NCBI GenBank assembly: GCA_963811635.1
Contig: CAWESB010000019.1
Coordinates: 1 to 64,000 of the forward strand
Direction: 5' to 3'
Source: JAIBJN01 sp963811635
Lineage (GTDB): Bacteria > Actinomycetota > Thermoleophilia > Gaiellales > Gaiellaceae
DNA length: 64,000 nt
Part shown: positions 17,028 to 26,263 of the stretch, piece after piece
How positions within the stretch are numbered: the stretch's first letter is position 1
How the letters are laid out: every line of letters begins with the position of its first letter
Notes under the pieces: model-generated
Told to the model about the DNA's origin: nothing
What the model saw: the letters and a program-made list of their open reading frames with translations, nothing else
Databases searched by the model: none
Program-made: the position numbers and the translations under genes

Positions 17028-17636
17028 CTAAGCGCCGCTGCGGATGTCGTCGAGCCGTGCGACCTCGAATGTGACCTCCTCGAAGGCCACCGTGCAGCCC
17101 TCGCCGGTCGGAGACTGGGCCAGGAAGCCAAGAGCGGGCTCCGTGCCCGCGCCGAGCGCGAAATGGCGGACGAGCTGCCAGAGGCGCCCGTCGGGCGCTG
17201 CGTGGAAGGCGAAGGCCGGCCCCCGGCGCGCGATTCGGAGCCAGACGTGGTCGGCCGCGACGGCAAAGGAATTGCAGTCGTCGGAGACGTCCCGCGTGAC
17301 TACGGAAACGACCATCGGCGTCCCGTCCGGCGCGCGCTCGAAGCAGAGCTTCGCCCAGGAGCGGTCGTCGACGTGGAGTGCGAGCACGCCCGCGTCGTAG
17401 GTGGCCGCGAAGCCGACCGAAACGCGTGCGGCGAGCAGGTAGTCGCCGGCCGCCTCGCCGACGAGCGCCGGAGCGTTCATCACAGCGGGCCCGGCCCCGT
17501 CGGGCGGAACGAACCAGTCGGTGCGTGGCCCTGCGACTGCCCTCAGCGTGTAGGGGCCCGTGATGCTCCAGGCCGACGGATCGCCCAGCGGGCGCAACGC
17601 AAGCGGAATGCCCGGGACGGTGACGGGCTCGTCCAT
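17028..17636 (-). CDS. DUF1349 beta-sandwich protein
   Basis: 202 aa from ATG 17636 (MDEPVTVPG); GTG codons at 17642-17645 are alternatives. The sequence has the DUF1349 pattern: TDWFVPPDG, YDAGVLALHVDDRSWAKLCFE and VWLRIARRGPAFAFHAAPDG. These are concanavalin-like folds related to carbohydrate-binding and glycosidase side domains. No signal peptide is present, so it should be cytoplasmic. Ligand unknown. Confidence 0.75.
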   Translation of the reverse strand: MDEPVTVPGIPLALRPLGDPSAWSITGPYTLRAVAGPRTDWFVPPDGAGPAVMNAPALVGEAAGDYLLAARVSVGFAATYDAGVLALHVDDRSWAKLCFERAPDGTPMVVSVVTRDVSDDCNSFAVAADHVWLRIARRGPAFAFHAAPDGRLWQLVRHFALGAGTEPALGFLAQSPTGEGCTVAFEEVTFEVARLDDIRSGA

Positions 17637-17720
17637 CGGCACCACTATGACCGTTGGCGGGAAGGGGCGCCGGTCAGTCCGGGACGAACTTCACGTCGAA
17701 CTCACCCACCCGGACCAGCG

Positions 17721-18377
17721 TCAGGCGGCGAATCGGAAGAGCTCGACGAAGCGCGGAAGCTCGCCGGGATCGCCGTCGACGACCGTCAGCGCCGCCGGCT
17801 CGAGCTGGCCGGCCAGGACCCCGACGAGGGCATCGTCGTCGGCCTCGAGGACGAGGTCGGCGCCGTCCCTGTTCGCGGCGCCGACCTCCAGGAGCCCGTC
17901 GGCCACGACTACGCGAAACGCGCCTTCGCGCAGCCGCAGCTCGTACACGCGCGCGAGCCCGTCGGCGGCCTCGGCCCGGAAGAAGGCCTTGAGCGCGAGC
18001 AGGAGCCAGTGAGAGCGCAGGACCTGCTCGGGCCGGCGCGGCCCGAGCGACGCAGCGCCCCACCGCCCGAGCGCGGCGACCGCCGGCTCGAGGGCCCGGC
18101 CGTGATCGGTGAGCTCGTAGACCGCGGACGCGGCCGGCGGCGGCAGGACGGCGCGCCGGACGAGACCGGCGCGCTCGAGTTGCCTGAGGCGGGTCGCGAG
18201 GACGTTCGTGCTCACCCCGGGAAGGCCGTCCAGGAGGTCGGTGAACCGCCGCGGGCCGAAGAGCAACTCGCGCACGACGAGCAGGGCCCAGCGCTCGCCG
18301 ACGAGGTCGAGCGCCCGGGCGAGCCCGCAGAACTGACCGTAGGTCCGGTCCACCACTTCGTAATCAGAATTCGACAC
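17721..18377 (-). CDS. HxlR-family regulator with C-terminal SCP2-like domain
   Basis: 218 aa from GTG 18377. The N-terminal winged helix shows the HxlR pattern (a Cys near the start in GQFCGLARAL, ERWALLVVRELLFGPRRFTDL, GVSTNVLATRLRQLERAGLV, YELTDHGRAL). The last 80 residues (VVADGLLEVGAANRDGADLVLEADDD and on) resemble an SCP2/sterol-carrier-like ligand domain. A longer frame beyond the GTG overlaps the divergent glyoxalase gene and is rejected. The Cys in the first 20 residues is the position used for thiol sensing in HypR/YodB-like members, so electrophile sensing is possible. It is divergent from the glyoxalase-like gene, its probable target. Confidence 0.8.
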   Translation of the reverse strand: MSNSDYEVVDRTYGQFCGLARALDLVGERWALLVVRELLFGPRRFTDLLDGLPGVSTNVLATRLRQLERAGLVRRAVLPPPAASAVYELTDHGRALEPAVAALGRWGAASLGPRRPEQVLRSHWLLLALKAFFRAEAADGLARVYELRLREGAFRVVVADGLLEVGAANRDGADLVLEADDDALVGVLAGQLEPAALTVVDGDPGELPRFVELFRFAA

Positions 18378-18406
18378 TTGCTTTTCCGAAGTATGCCGAC
18401 TAGCGT
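18376..18406 (+). promoter_or_regulatory. glyoxalase promoter with HxlR-type operator
   Basis: TTGCTT (18378-18383), a 17-nt spacer and TAGCGT (18401-18406) form a sigma-70-like promoter for the gene at 18441. An ACTT-N9-AAGT dyad (18376-18392) overlaps the -35 box and resembles known HxlR/YodB half-sites. Its position between the divergent genes suggests control of both. Confidence 0.5.
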
Positions 18407-18440
18407 GGCCCGCGAAAACAACGGGAAGGAGAGAACGGGC

Positions 18441-19201
18441 ATGAGCACCGTCGAAACGAAGGTCGGCCGCTTCGTCTGGCACGACCAGATGTCGGCCGAT
18501 CCGGAGGCCGCCCGCCACTTCTACGCGGACCTGCTCGGCTGGGAGTTCGAGATCTTCGACGCCGGCGGATTCAACTACCCGATGATCAAGGTGGACGGCA
18601 AGACCCACGGCGGCTTCGGCCCCACCCAGGGCGACGCTCCGCCCCACTGGCTCGGCCACATCAGCGTCGACGACGTCGACGCTGCCGCCGACCGCGTCGT
18701 GGCCGCGGGCGGCTCGATCGTCGCCCCCGCGATGGACATTCCGGACGTGGGCCGGATGGTAGTCATCGCCGACCCGCAGGGCGCGGTCGTCTCGCTGTTC
18801 GCCTCGGCGAGCGGCGACTGGGAGCCCTCCGACGGCGTCTTCGTCTGGGACGAGCTCCTGACGACCGACGTCGAGGCGGCGAAGCGGTTCTACGGCGAGG
18901 TCGTCGGCTGGGAGACCCGCGACATGGATATGGGCTCAGACGGCGTCTACACGCTCTTCAGCCTGGGCGGCACCGACCGCGCGGGCTGCATGCCGAGGCC
19001 GCCCGGCGCGGAGAACGTGCCGCCGAACTGGATGACGTACATCGGCACCGGGCGATGTGGACGCCACCGCCGCAAAGGCAAAGGATCTCGGGTGCGAACT
19101 TCCTCATGGAGCCGTTCGACGTCATGACCGTCGGCCGGCTGGCGATCATCAGCGACCCCACCGGGGCCGTGGTCGGCCTCTTCCACCCCACAGCAGAGTA
19201 A
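18441..19201 (+). CDS. two-domain glyoxalase/bleomycin-resistance (VOC) protein, frame broken
   Basis: About 253 aa after repair. Two VOC modules: the first begins RFVWHDQMSADPEAARHFYA, the second FVWDELLTTDVEAAKRFYG, each with the paired beta-alpha-beta-beta-beta units that hold a divalent metal. The frame breaks at the GGG at 19050-19052 and again at T19093; removing one base at each restores GDVDATAAKAKDLG, then NFLMEPFDVMTVGRL and the natural end at 19201. AAGGAG lies 10 nt before the ATG. A strong terminator follows. It probably detoxifies or isomerises a small electrophile under control of the divergent HxlR gene; substrate unknown. Confidence 0.8.
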
Positions 19202-19206
19202 GTCAG

Positions 19207-19248
19207 CGCCGGAGGGGAGTGGGGCTCCGGCTCCTCTCCCCTCCGGCG
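19207..19248 (+). terminator. intrinsic terminator after the VOC gene
   Basis: CGCCGGAGGGGAG pairs perfectly (13 bp) with CTCCCCTCCGGCG around a 16-nt loop, 5 nt after the stop. No U-tract. Confidence 0.65.
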
Positions 19249-19277
19249 ACGACCGCGGGTATTCTCCAGATCGACAC

Positions 19278-19430
19278 ATGGGCGGTCTGCTCGCGTATCT
19301 GGACCCGGGCTCCGGGTCGATGCTCCTCCAAGCGCTCGTCGGCGGCGTCGCCGCTGTGGCGGTCGCGAGCAAGTTCTACTGGCGACGGTTTCTCGTCTTT
19401 CTCGGCATCCGGAAGAAGGACGACTCGTAG
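19278..19430 (+). CDS. 50-aa membrane-associated small protein
   Basis: From ATG 19278 the plus strand reads MGGLLAYLDPGSGSMLLQ, then a hydrophobic ALVGGVAAVAVASKFYW segment and a basic tail (RRFLVFLGIRKKDDS), with stop TAG at 19428. The YLDPGSGSM motif followed by a single transmembrane helix and a positive tail is well formed and unlikely by chance. It directly precedes and touches the methyltransferase frame, so the two are probably co-expressed. It may be a membrane anchor or adaptor for the following enzymes; function unknown. Confidence 0.7.
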   Translation: MGGLLAYLDPGSGSMLLQALVGGVAAVAVASKFYWRRFLVFLGIRKKDDS

Positions 19431-20830
19431 CGGACGCTGAGCCCCGGGTCGAGCACGGCTCGTTCCGCGACCCGGACAGCCACGTCTTCTACGCAGGCGG
19501 AGACGTCCTGCGCGCGCTCTCCGAGCGTGGCCTCGCCGACTGGGAGGCGCTGGCCGCCACCGAGCTGTTCGCGGAGAAGGTCGCCGACGGCTCCCTCATT
19601 GCGAGCGAGCGTCTGGAGGCGCCGGGCGCGCTCCCCCAGGGACTGAACGGGGTTGCCGCCGTCCTCCGCCACGAGCGCGTGCCCGTCGTCTCGTATCCGT
19701 ACGAGTGGCCGTTCGGCATGCTCAAGGATGCCGCCCTGCTCGAGCTCGACCTGCTGCTCGCCGCGCTCGACGAGGGGCTCGTGCTCAAGGACGCCTCGCC
19801 CTACAACGTGCAGTGGCGCGGCGCGCGGCCCGTCTTCGTCGACGTCGGCTCCTTCGAGCGGCTGCGCGAGGGCGAGCCGTGGGCCGGGTACCGGCAGTTC
19901 TGCACCCTCGTCCTCTACCCGCTGCAGCTTCAGGCCTACAAGGGCGTGCCCTTCCAGCCGTGGCTCCGCGGGGCGCTCGAGGGGATCGAGCCGTCCGAGA
20001 TGCGCGCGCTGCTCGGCTTCCGTGACCGCTTCCGACGCGGCGTGCTCACGAACGTCGTCCTCCACGCACGGCTCGAGGGCCGGTACGCCGACCGCGACGT
20101 GAAGAGCGACCTGAAGAAGGCCGGCTTCCACGCCGAGCTGATCCGGGCAAACGCCCGCAAGCTCCGCAAGCTCGTGCAGCGGCTCGAGTGGGAGCCCGGG
20201 CGAACGGCCTGGTCCGACTACGGCGAGGCGAACCCGTACGACGACGCCGATGCGGCCGCGAAGGAGGCGTTCGTACGCGAGGCTGCGGGGACGCGCCGGC
20301 GGCGGCTGCTCTGGGACCTCGGCGCCAACGACGGCCGTTACACACGCATCGCCGCGCGCGAGGCCGACTACACCGTCGCCGTCGACGCCGACACCGCGGT
20401 GGTGGAGGCGCTCTACCGGGCGCTCCGGACCGAGGGCTCGCGCACGATCCTGCCGCTCGTCGGCAACGTCGCCGACCCCTCCCCCGGCCTCGGCTGGCGC
20501 GGAGCCGAGCGGAGCCCGCTCGCGGAGCGCGCGCGGCCGGACCTGACGCTCTGCCTCGCGCTCGTCCACCACGTCGCCCTCTCCAGCAACGTCCCGGTGC
20601 GCTCCTTCCTCGACTGGCTCGCCGAGCTCGAGACCGAGGTCGTCGTCGAGTTCCCCACGCGCGACGATCCGATGGTGCAGCGCCTCCTGAGCCGCAAGGG
20701 GCCGGGCGCGAATCCCGACTACGACACCGAGGTCTTCGAACGCGCGCTGGACGAGCGCTGGCGCGTCGAGCGCCGTGAGGTCCTGCCCTCCGGGACCCGC
20801 ATCCTCTACCGTGCGATTCCGGCCGCCTGA
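19427..20830 (+). CDS. class I SAM-dependent methyltransferase with N-terminal domain
   Basis: The coding sense runs without a stop from about 19427 (VADAEPRVEHGSFRDPDS) to 20830, about 467 aa. No ATG, GTG or TTG occurs in frame until GTG 19679, far inside conserved-looking protein, so the true start is unresolved and may be hidden by a base error. The first 270 residues (VSYPYEWPFGML, LKDASPYNVQWRG, FVDVGSFERL) form a conserved N-terminal domain. Residues after that contain the SAM motif LLWDLGANDGRYT and LCLALVHHVAL. Likely a methyltransferase acting on a surface or lipid-linked substrate, judging only from its neighbours. Confidence 0.7.
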   Translation, partial: VADAEPRVEHGSFRDPDSHVFYAGGDVLRALSERGLADWEALAATELFAEKVADGSLIASERLEAPGALPQGLNGVAAVLRHERVPVVSYPYEWPFGMLKDAALLELDLLLAALDEGLVLKDASPYNVQWRGARPVFVDVGSFERLREGEPWAGYRQFCTLVLYPLQLQAYKGVPFQPWLRGALEGIEPSEMRALLGFRDRFRRGVLTNVVLHARLEGRYADRDVKSDLKKAGFHAELIRANARKLRKLVQRLEWEPGRTAWSDYGEANPYDDADAAAKEAFVREAAGTRRRRLLWDLGANDGRYTRIAAREADYTVAVDADTAVVEALYRALRTEGSRTILPLVGNVADPSPGLGWRGAERSPLAERARPDLTLCLALVHHVALSSNVPVRSFLDWLAELETEVVVEFPTRDDPMVQRLLSRKGPGANPDYDTEVFERALDERWRVERREVLPSGTRILYRAIPAA

Positions 20831-22890
20831 CCCTCCCGGGTCGTTCCGTGCCGCCGGCCTGCATCTGGCCGGGCTGTCGGCGCTGGCGGTGGCGCAGCCG
20901 CTCTTCGACCTGCTCTCCGACAACGTCGAGTTCTTCGCGGTCCGCGGCTCGACGCGCTGGGACGTCGTCCTCTTCGCCGTCGGGATCGTCGTCCTGCCGC
21001 CCCTCGTCCTGCTCGGGATCGAGGCGCTCGCCGGGCTCGCCCACGCGCGCGCGGCCGCGATCGTCCATCTCGTCTTCGTCGCGGCGCTCGTCGGCCTGCT
21101 GGCGCTGCAGGTCGTGCGCGGCGTCGATCTCCCCTCGTTCCTCCTGGTCGCCCTGGCGGCCGCGCTCGGCACCGCGGCGGCGCTCCTGTACAGGCGGGCG
21201 AGGCCCGCGCGGGTGCTCCTGTCGGTGCTCGGCGCGACGCCGGTGCTCTTCCTCGTCCTCTTCCTCTTCTTCTCGCCGGTCTCGCGCCTCCTCGACAGCC
21301 CGCCGAAGCCCCACCTCGCCCGGGCGCCCTCGGGGGCACCAGTGGTCATGGTCGTGCTCGACGAGCTCCCCGTCGTCTCGCTCATGCGCGCCGACGGCGA
21401 GATCGACGCGGAGCGCTACCCGAACTTCGCACGGCTGGCCGAAGACGCCACCTGGTACCGAAACACGACGACCGTGCACGAATGGACGACGGGCGCCGTC
21501 CCCGCGATCCTCACCGGCGAGCGGCCCGGAGGACTGCCGCTCTTCCTCGACCACCCGGACAACCTCTTCACCCTCCTGGGCGGCTCGTACGACCTGAACG
21601 TCCACGAGTCGCAGACCCACCTCTGCCCGCCCGAGCTCTGCGACCCCGACCGCGAGCCGCTCGCCCGAGCGAGTCGGCTCCCTCCTCTCCGACCTCTCGA
21701 TCGTCTACGGCCACCTCGTCCTGCCCGAGGACCTCAGCGACGAGCTGCCCTCGATCTCCACCGCGTGGCGCGACTTCGGCGGCGGAGACGGCCCCCAGGC
21801 GCTCCTCCAGGCGGGCCCTGCGCAGTCCGGCGGGCGGCCGGCGGCCTACACCGAACGCGACGCGGAGGTACAGGAGTTCGTCGACTCGCTCGAGCCTTCC
21901 GAGCGGCCGACCCTCTCCTTCCTGCACGTGCTCCTCCCGCACCACCCGTGGGAGTACCTGCCCGACGGCAAGATCTACGCGTCCGATCTCGGCTTCCAGC
22001 CGGGGCTCGTGAACGAGGGATGGACGGGCGATCCCGAGCTGGCGATCCAGGCGCAGCAGCGGCACCTGCTCCAGGTGGGCTACACCGACCTCGCGCTCGG
22101 GCGGATCCTCGACAAGCTGGAGGAGACGGGCCTCTACGACAGGTCGCTGGTCGTGGTCGTGGCCGACCACGGCGTGAGCTTCCGCCCGCACGGCGAGCGC
22201 CGGCGGGTCGAGGAGGGGAACATGGAGGAGATCGCGTTCGTCCCGCTCTTCGTCAAGCCGCCGGGCCAGACGGACGGCGCGATCGTCGACGAGCACGCAC
22301 GGACGACGGACATCGTGCCGACGATCGCCGACATCCTCGGCGTCGAGGTGCCGTGGGAGACGGACGGCCGCTCCCTCCTTGCGGGGGACGGCGACGGCGC
22401 CGACGTGCGCGTGGGGACTTCGTCCGGCGACGTCGTGGTCGGCGACGACGACGAGCTCGTCGAGCGCCGCAGCCAGGTCCTCGCGCACCAGATCGACCTC
22501 TTCGGCGAGGGCGACGACGAGCCGGGGCTCTTCGGGATCGGCCCGCGTCCCGACCTGCTCGACCGTCCGCTCGACGGGCTCGCCGGGGCGGTCAGCGGCG
22601 GCCCGACGTTCGAGAGCTACGGCGAGAGCGACTACGACCCGGCGGCGCCCTTCGCCCCGGTGCGCGTCTACGGGCGGATCGACGGGGCGCCCGCCGGGCA
22701 GGAGATCGCCGTGGCGGTCAACGGGCGCGTCGTCGCCGTCACGCGGAGCTTCGAGCACGACGGCGACACGCTCGTCTCCGCGGTGACGCCCGAGGACGCC
22801 TACCGCGCGGGCGCGAACAGCGTGCGGGTCTTCGTCGTGCAGGGCTCGGGCGACGACACGGTCTTGCAGGAGCTCGCGCAGGCCTCTTGA
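20811..22890 (+). CDS. membrane sulfatase/alkaline-phosphatase-superfamily enzyme, frame broken
   Basis: About 692 aa after repair. The start GTG 20811 overlaps the methyltransferase end by 20 nt. Five or six N-terminal membrane helices precede an extracellular alkaline-phosphatase-like domain: VVMVVLDELP (metal-binding Asp), a Thr-containing HEWTTGAVPAILTG (probable nucleophile loop), LLPHHPWEYLP and VVVADHGVSFRPHGE. A C-terminal beta-sandwich follows. The frame breaks at the CCC of 21664-21666; deleting one C restores ERVGSLLSDLS. The architecture resembles LtaS-like phosphotransferases and membrane sulfatases, so it may modify cell-envelope glycans or lipids. Its stop overlaps the -35 box of the next gene. 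Confidence 0.75.
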
Positions 22891-22920
22891 CTTTGATCGC
22901 AGGAGTGCTATACATAGCAC
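22887..22920 (+). promoter_or_regulatory. promoter with palindromic operator for the XRE gene
   Basis: TTGACT (22887-22892), a 16-nt spacer and TATACA (22909-22914) form a strong promoter. The perfect dyad GTGCTAT-AC-ATAGCAC (22905-22920) covers the -10 box, as in autoregulated antitoxin operons. The predicted transcription start is only a few bases before ATG 22928, so the mRNA would be leaderless or nearly so. Confidence 0.65.
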
Positions 22921-22927
22921 GAGTGCG

Positions 22928-23251
22928 ATGGCAAAGCTGAGCAAAGCAGAGCGGGCTCACGCAACGGATCGGGCGATCGAGCGCCTGCGCGAGCGCCTCG
23001 CAGGCGCGCAGGACGGTTGGCTCTTCGGCCAGATCGCCGAGCAGGTCGCCAATCGCCGCCGAGAGCTGGGCCTCTCCCAGGCCGAGCTCGCCAAGGTGTG
23101 CGGCACGACCCAGTCGGCGATCGCCCGGCTGGAGTCCGGTGGGCGCCCGCCGCGCATCGACACGCTCCTGAAGCTCGCGCACGCGCTCGACTGCGACCTG
23201 CACGTCGAGCTGCGCCCGCTGGCACCGCCGGAAGGAACGGAGCCGGCATGA
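22928..23251 (+). CDS. XRE-family (HigA-like) transcriptional regulator
   Basis: 107 aa. A charged N-terminal helix (AKLSKAERAHATDRAIERL) precedes the HTH: ANRRRELGLSQAELAKVCGT, then TQSAIARLESGGRPPRIDTL. The layout, size and ELRPL ending are those of HigA/XRE antitoxins of toxin-antitoxin pairs, but no RelE/HigB toxin is adjacent. The palindrome over its own -10 box implies autorepression. The stop overlaps the ATG of the DUF2339 gene (ATGA), so the regulator and the membrane protein are translationally coupled. Confidence 0.8.
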   Translation: MAKLSKAERAHATDRAIERLRERLAGAQDGWLFGQIAEQVANRRRELGLSQAELAKVCGTTQSAIARLESGGRPPRIDTLLKLAHALDCDLHVELRPLAPPEGTEPA

Positions 23252-26227
23252 CCGGCCGCTGGGCGCTCGGCGGACTGCTGATCGCCCTGGTGGTCGCCTA
23301 CACGGCGCCGATCGCCGGCCTGGTGCTCATGGCGCTGGTCGCCGTGGTGGCCCTCTACTGGCGCCCGCGCACGGCGGACGGCGTCACCGGTGCAAGCGGC
23401 GATCCACGGCTCGACCTGCTCGAGGGCCGCATCGTCGCCCTCGAGCTCCAGGTTTCCGAGCTCCGGGCGCAGGCAAGCACCGTGACGCTGCCGCGGCAGC
23501 CGGCCCGCCCGGCCCCGCCTCCCCCGCCCCAGCCGCGGTCCGAGCCGGAGTCGTGGCCCGCGCCCTTGCCCAAGCCGCCGCTCCAGCAGCCGCCCCCGGC
23601 CCAGCCGCCGCGCCCGGCACGGCCCACACCGCCTCGGAAGCCCCGGCGCGAGCTCGACCTCTCGAAGCTCCTTGGCGCCTTCGGCCTCGCCGCCGCCGGC
23701 GGGATCGTGACCGTGCTCGGGATCGTCTTCTTCTTCGTGCTCGCGGTGAACCGCGGCTGGATCAACCCCGAGCTTCGGCTCGCTTTCGGCGCCGCCGCCT
23801 CGGTCGGGGTCTTCTCGGCCGGGTTCTGGCTGCGCCGCCGCTTCGGGACCACACACGCCGCGCTCGCCGCCGTCGGTGCCGGGATCGCGGGCGCCTACGC
23901 CACCCTGCTCGCCGCCACGGCGATGTACGGGTTCGTCCCTGAGGCCTGGGCGCTCGTGGCGGCTGCCGGCATCGCGGGCGCCGCGACGGCGGTCGCTCTC
24001 CGTTGGAAGGCGGAGCTCGTCGCGGCGCTCGGGCTCGTCGGGGCTCTCCTGGTGCCGCTGATGACCGTCGTCGAGGACGGCGACTTCACCCAGATCGGCA
24101 CCGCCTTCGCCGCCGTCGTCTTCGCGGCGACGGCGGTGGTCGCCCTCAGGGAACGCTGGGGCATCCTGCTGATCGCCGGCATCGTCGCCTCCTTCCCGCA
24201 GGCCGCCGGGCTCGTGCTCCAGAGTCATGCGACGGACTGGGTGGTCGTCGGGATCACGGCTCTCTACTGCGCCCTCTATGTCGCGGTCGCGACCCTCGTC
24301 CAGCTCGCCTCCAAGGCCGCGGCTCGACCCGCTGACGGCCAGCGTGACGCTCGCGGCCGCGGCGCTCGCAGCCGCCTCGTCCGCACAACTCTTCGACGGC
24401 GAGGTCGGCGGCTGGAGCCGCGAGGGCCTGGCGCTCCTGGTCGTCGCCGCCGCCTACCTGGGTCTCGGGGCCGCCTTCTTCCGGCGCGTGCGGGACTTCT
24501 CGACCCTGCTCTGGGCGGTCGGGCTGACGCTTCTGGCCGTCGCAGGCGCCGAGCTGCTCAGCGAGGGCTGGCTTGCCGTCGCGTGGGCCGGCGAGGCCGC
24601 GGTGCTCGCCTGGGTCGCGGAAGTCACGAAGGAGCGCCGCTTCCGGCTCGCTTCGGCCGCGTACTTCGTGCTGGCGCTTGCCTTCACGTTCGGGCACGAA
24701 GCGCCGGTCACCGACCTGTTCGAGCGGAGCCTCCATCCGGCGATGGGCGTCCCCAGCGTCCTGGCGGTCGCAGCGGCCGGCCTGCTCCTCGCCTGGCTCT
24801 GGCGCCGGCCGCAGGAGGCGCGGGAGGACGAGGGACCCGTCGCGGCCCTGCTCACCACCATCGCGAACGCGCTCTCGACGGGGCGGGCGGCCTTCGTCTG
24901 GCTCTCGGGCACGCTGCTCCTGTACGCGGCCTCCCTCGGGCTCCTGGAGCTCTTCGTCTGGCTCGCCGACGGCGAGGTCAGCGCCGGGTTCCAGCGCGGC
25001 CAGGTTGCCGTGAGCGCGCTGTGGGCCCTGGTCGCCCTCGTCCTCGCCGAGACCGGCGGACGTCTACGGCGTCTCGATCTCTCCATCGGCGGGATCAGCC
25101 TGATCTCTGTCGCGATTCTCAAGACGACGCTGTACGACGACACGGCGCTCCGGCCGGGCCGCTGGGCGCTCGCCTTCCTCCTCGTCGGCGCCGGCGCGCT
25201 GCTCACAGGCTTCGAGTACCAGCGGCTGAACCGGCTTCGCTGGACGTCGCTGCGACCCGAGGCCGCGGGCGTCATCCTGGCGAGCGCGATCCTCGGCGCG
25301 ATCGCCGTGGCCGAGCTGGCCGGGGGCACCTGGAACGGGGTCGACGTGCTCGGCGGCGCCCTCGTGCTGCTGGCGGTCCCCTACGTCGTCCTCTCGGCCG
25401 CCGTCTTTCGGGCGCCGGGCCTGCGCGGGCTCGCAACGCTTCTCTGGGCGATCCCGCTGACCATCGCCGGCGTCGCCCTCTTCTTCCTCCTCTTCGACGC
25501 TTGGCTGGCGCTCGCCCTTGCCGCCGCGTCGGCCCTCCTGTCGGTGCTCGCGCTCGCTGTCCGGGAGCCTCGGCTCCAGTTCGCCTCCGCGCTCTACCTC
25601 GTGACCGCGCTCGGCTACACGCTCGTCCTCGAGGCGCCGCCCCGCGACTTCGTCTTCGCGACGGCGCACCCCGGTGGCGGCGTGCCGAGCCTGGCGGCGG
25701 TCGCCCTCGCGGCGGTCGTCTTCGGCCTCTGCGCCCGCCACCCCGCCCCGGCCCAGCAGGAGCCGTTCTCCTGGAGCCAGCAGATCACCCTCGACGGGCT
25801 GCTCGGCGCAGCCCGCTCCTGGCAGCCCTGGTATCGCCTGATCGCGTTCGCGGGCGCCGGAGTCGTCGCGCTCTACGCGCTGTCGCTCGGGATCCTCGAG
25901 CTGGCCGAGCTGGTCTCCGGCGCCGGCGTCGACACGGACTTCCAGCGCGGGCACACGGCCGTCAGCGCCGCCTGGGGCGCAATCGGGCTCTGCCTCCTGA
26001 CCGTCGGCCTCCTGCGCGGCTCCCGCGGCATCCGCCTCGCCGGCTTCGCGCTCTACGGGATCAGCATCGCCAAGCTTTTTCTCTACGACCTGACCTATTC
26101 GAGCCCCATGGGCCGGCCGCTCTCGTTCCTCGCCGTCGGCATCCTCCTGCTCGCGAGCGGCTTCTTCTACCAGCGGCTCAGCGAGCGGATGGAGGAGCGC
26201 GAGACGACGCGGCCGGGGACGTCGTAG
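23248..26227 (+). CDS. large DUF2339 polytopic membrane protein, frame broken
   Basis: About 992 aa after repair. Two N-terminal membrane helices, a coiled-coil segment (LLEGRIVALELQVSELRAQ), a Pro-rich linker of about 60 residues, then some 25 hydrophobic segments: the DUF2339 layout. The frame changes at the GG of 24315-24316; removing one G restores ASKPRLDPLTASVTL. DUF2339 proteins are widespread integral membrane proteins without a known function. ATGA overlap with the XRE gene suggests the regulator controls it. An inverted repeat overlaps its stop. Confidence 0.75.
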
Positions 26228-26251
26228 CGCCGCCCGCCAGAGCCGGCGCTA
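26225..26251 (+). terminator. inverted repeat at the DUF2339 stop
   Basis: TAGCGCCG pairs with CGGCGCTA around an 11-nt loop, starting in the stop codon. There is no U-tract, so it is a weak terminator candidate. Confidence 0.4.
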
Positions 26252-26263
26252 TCGTCAAACGCA

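Noticed and set aside
22928..26227. Type II toxin-antitoxin module
   Set aside because: The XRE protein and operator look antitoxin-like but neither neighbour encodes a RelE/HigB-type toxin.
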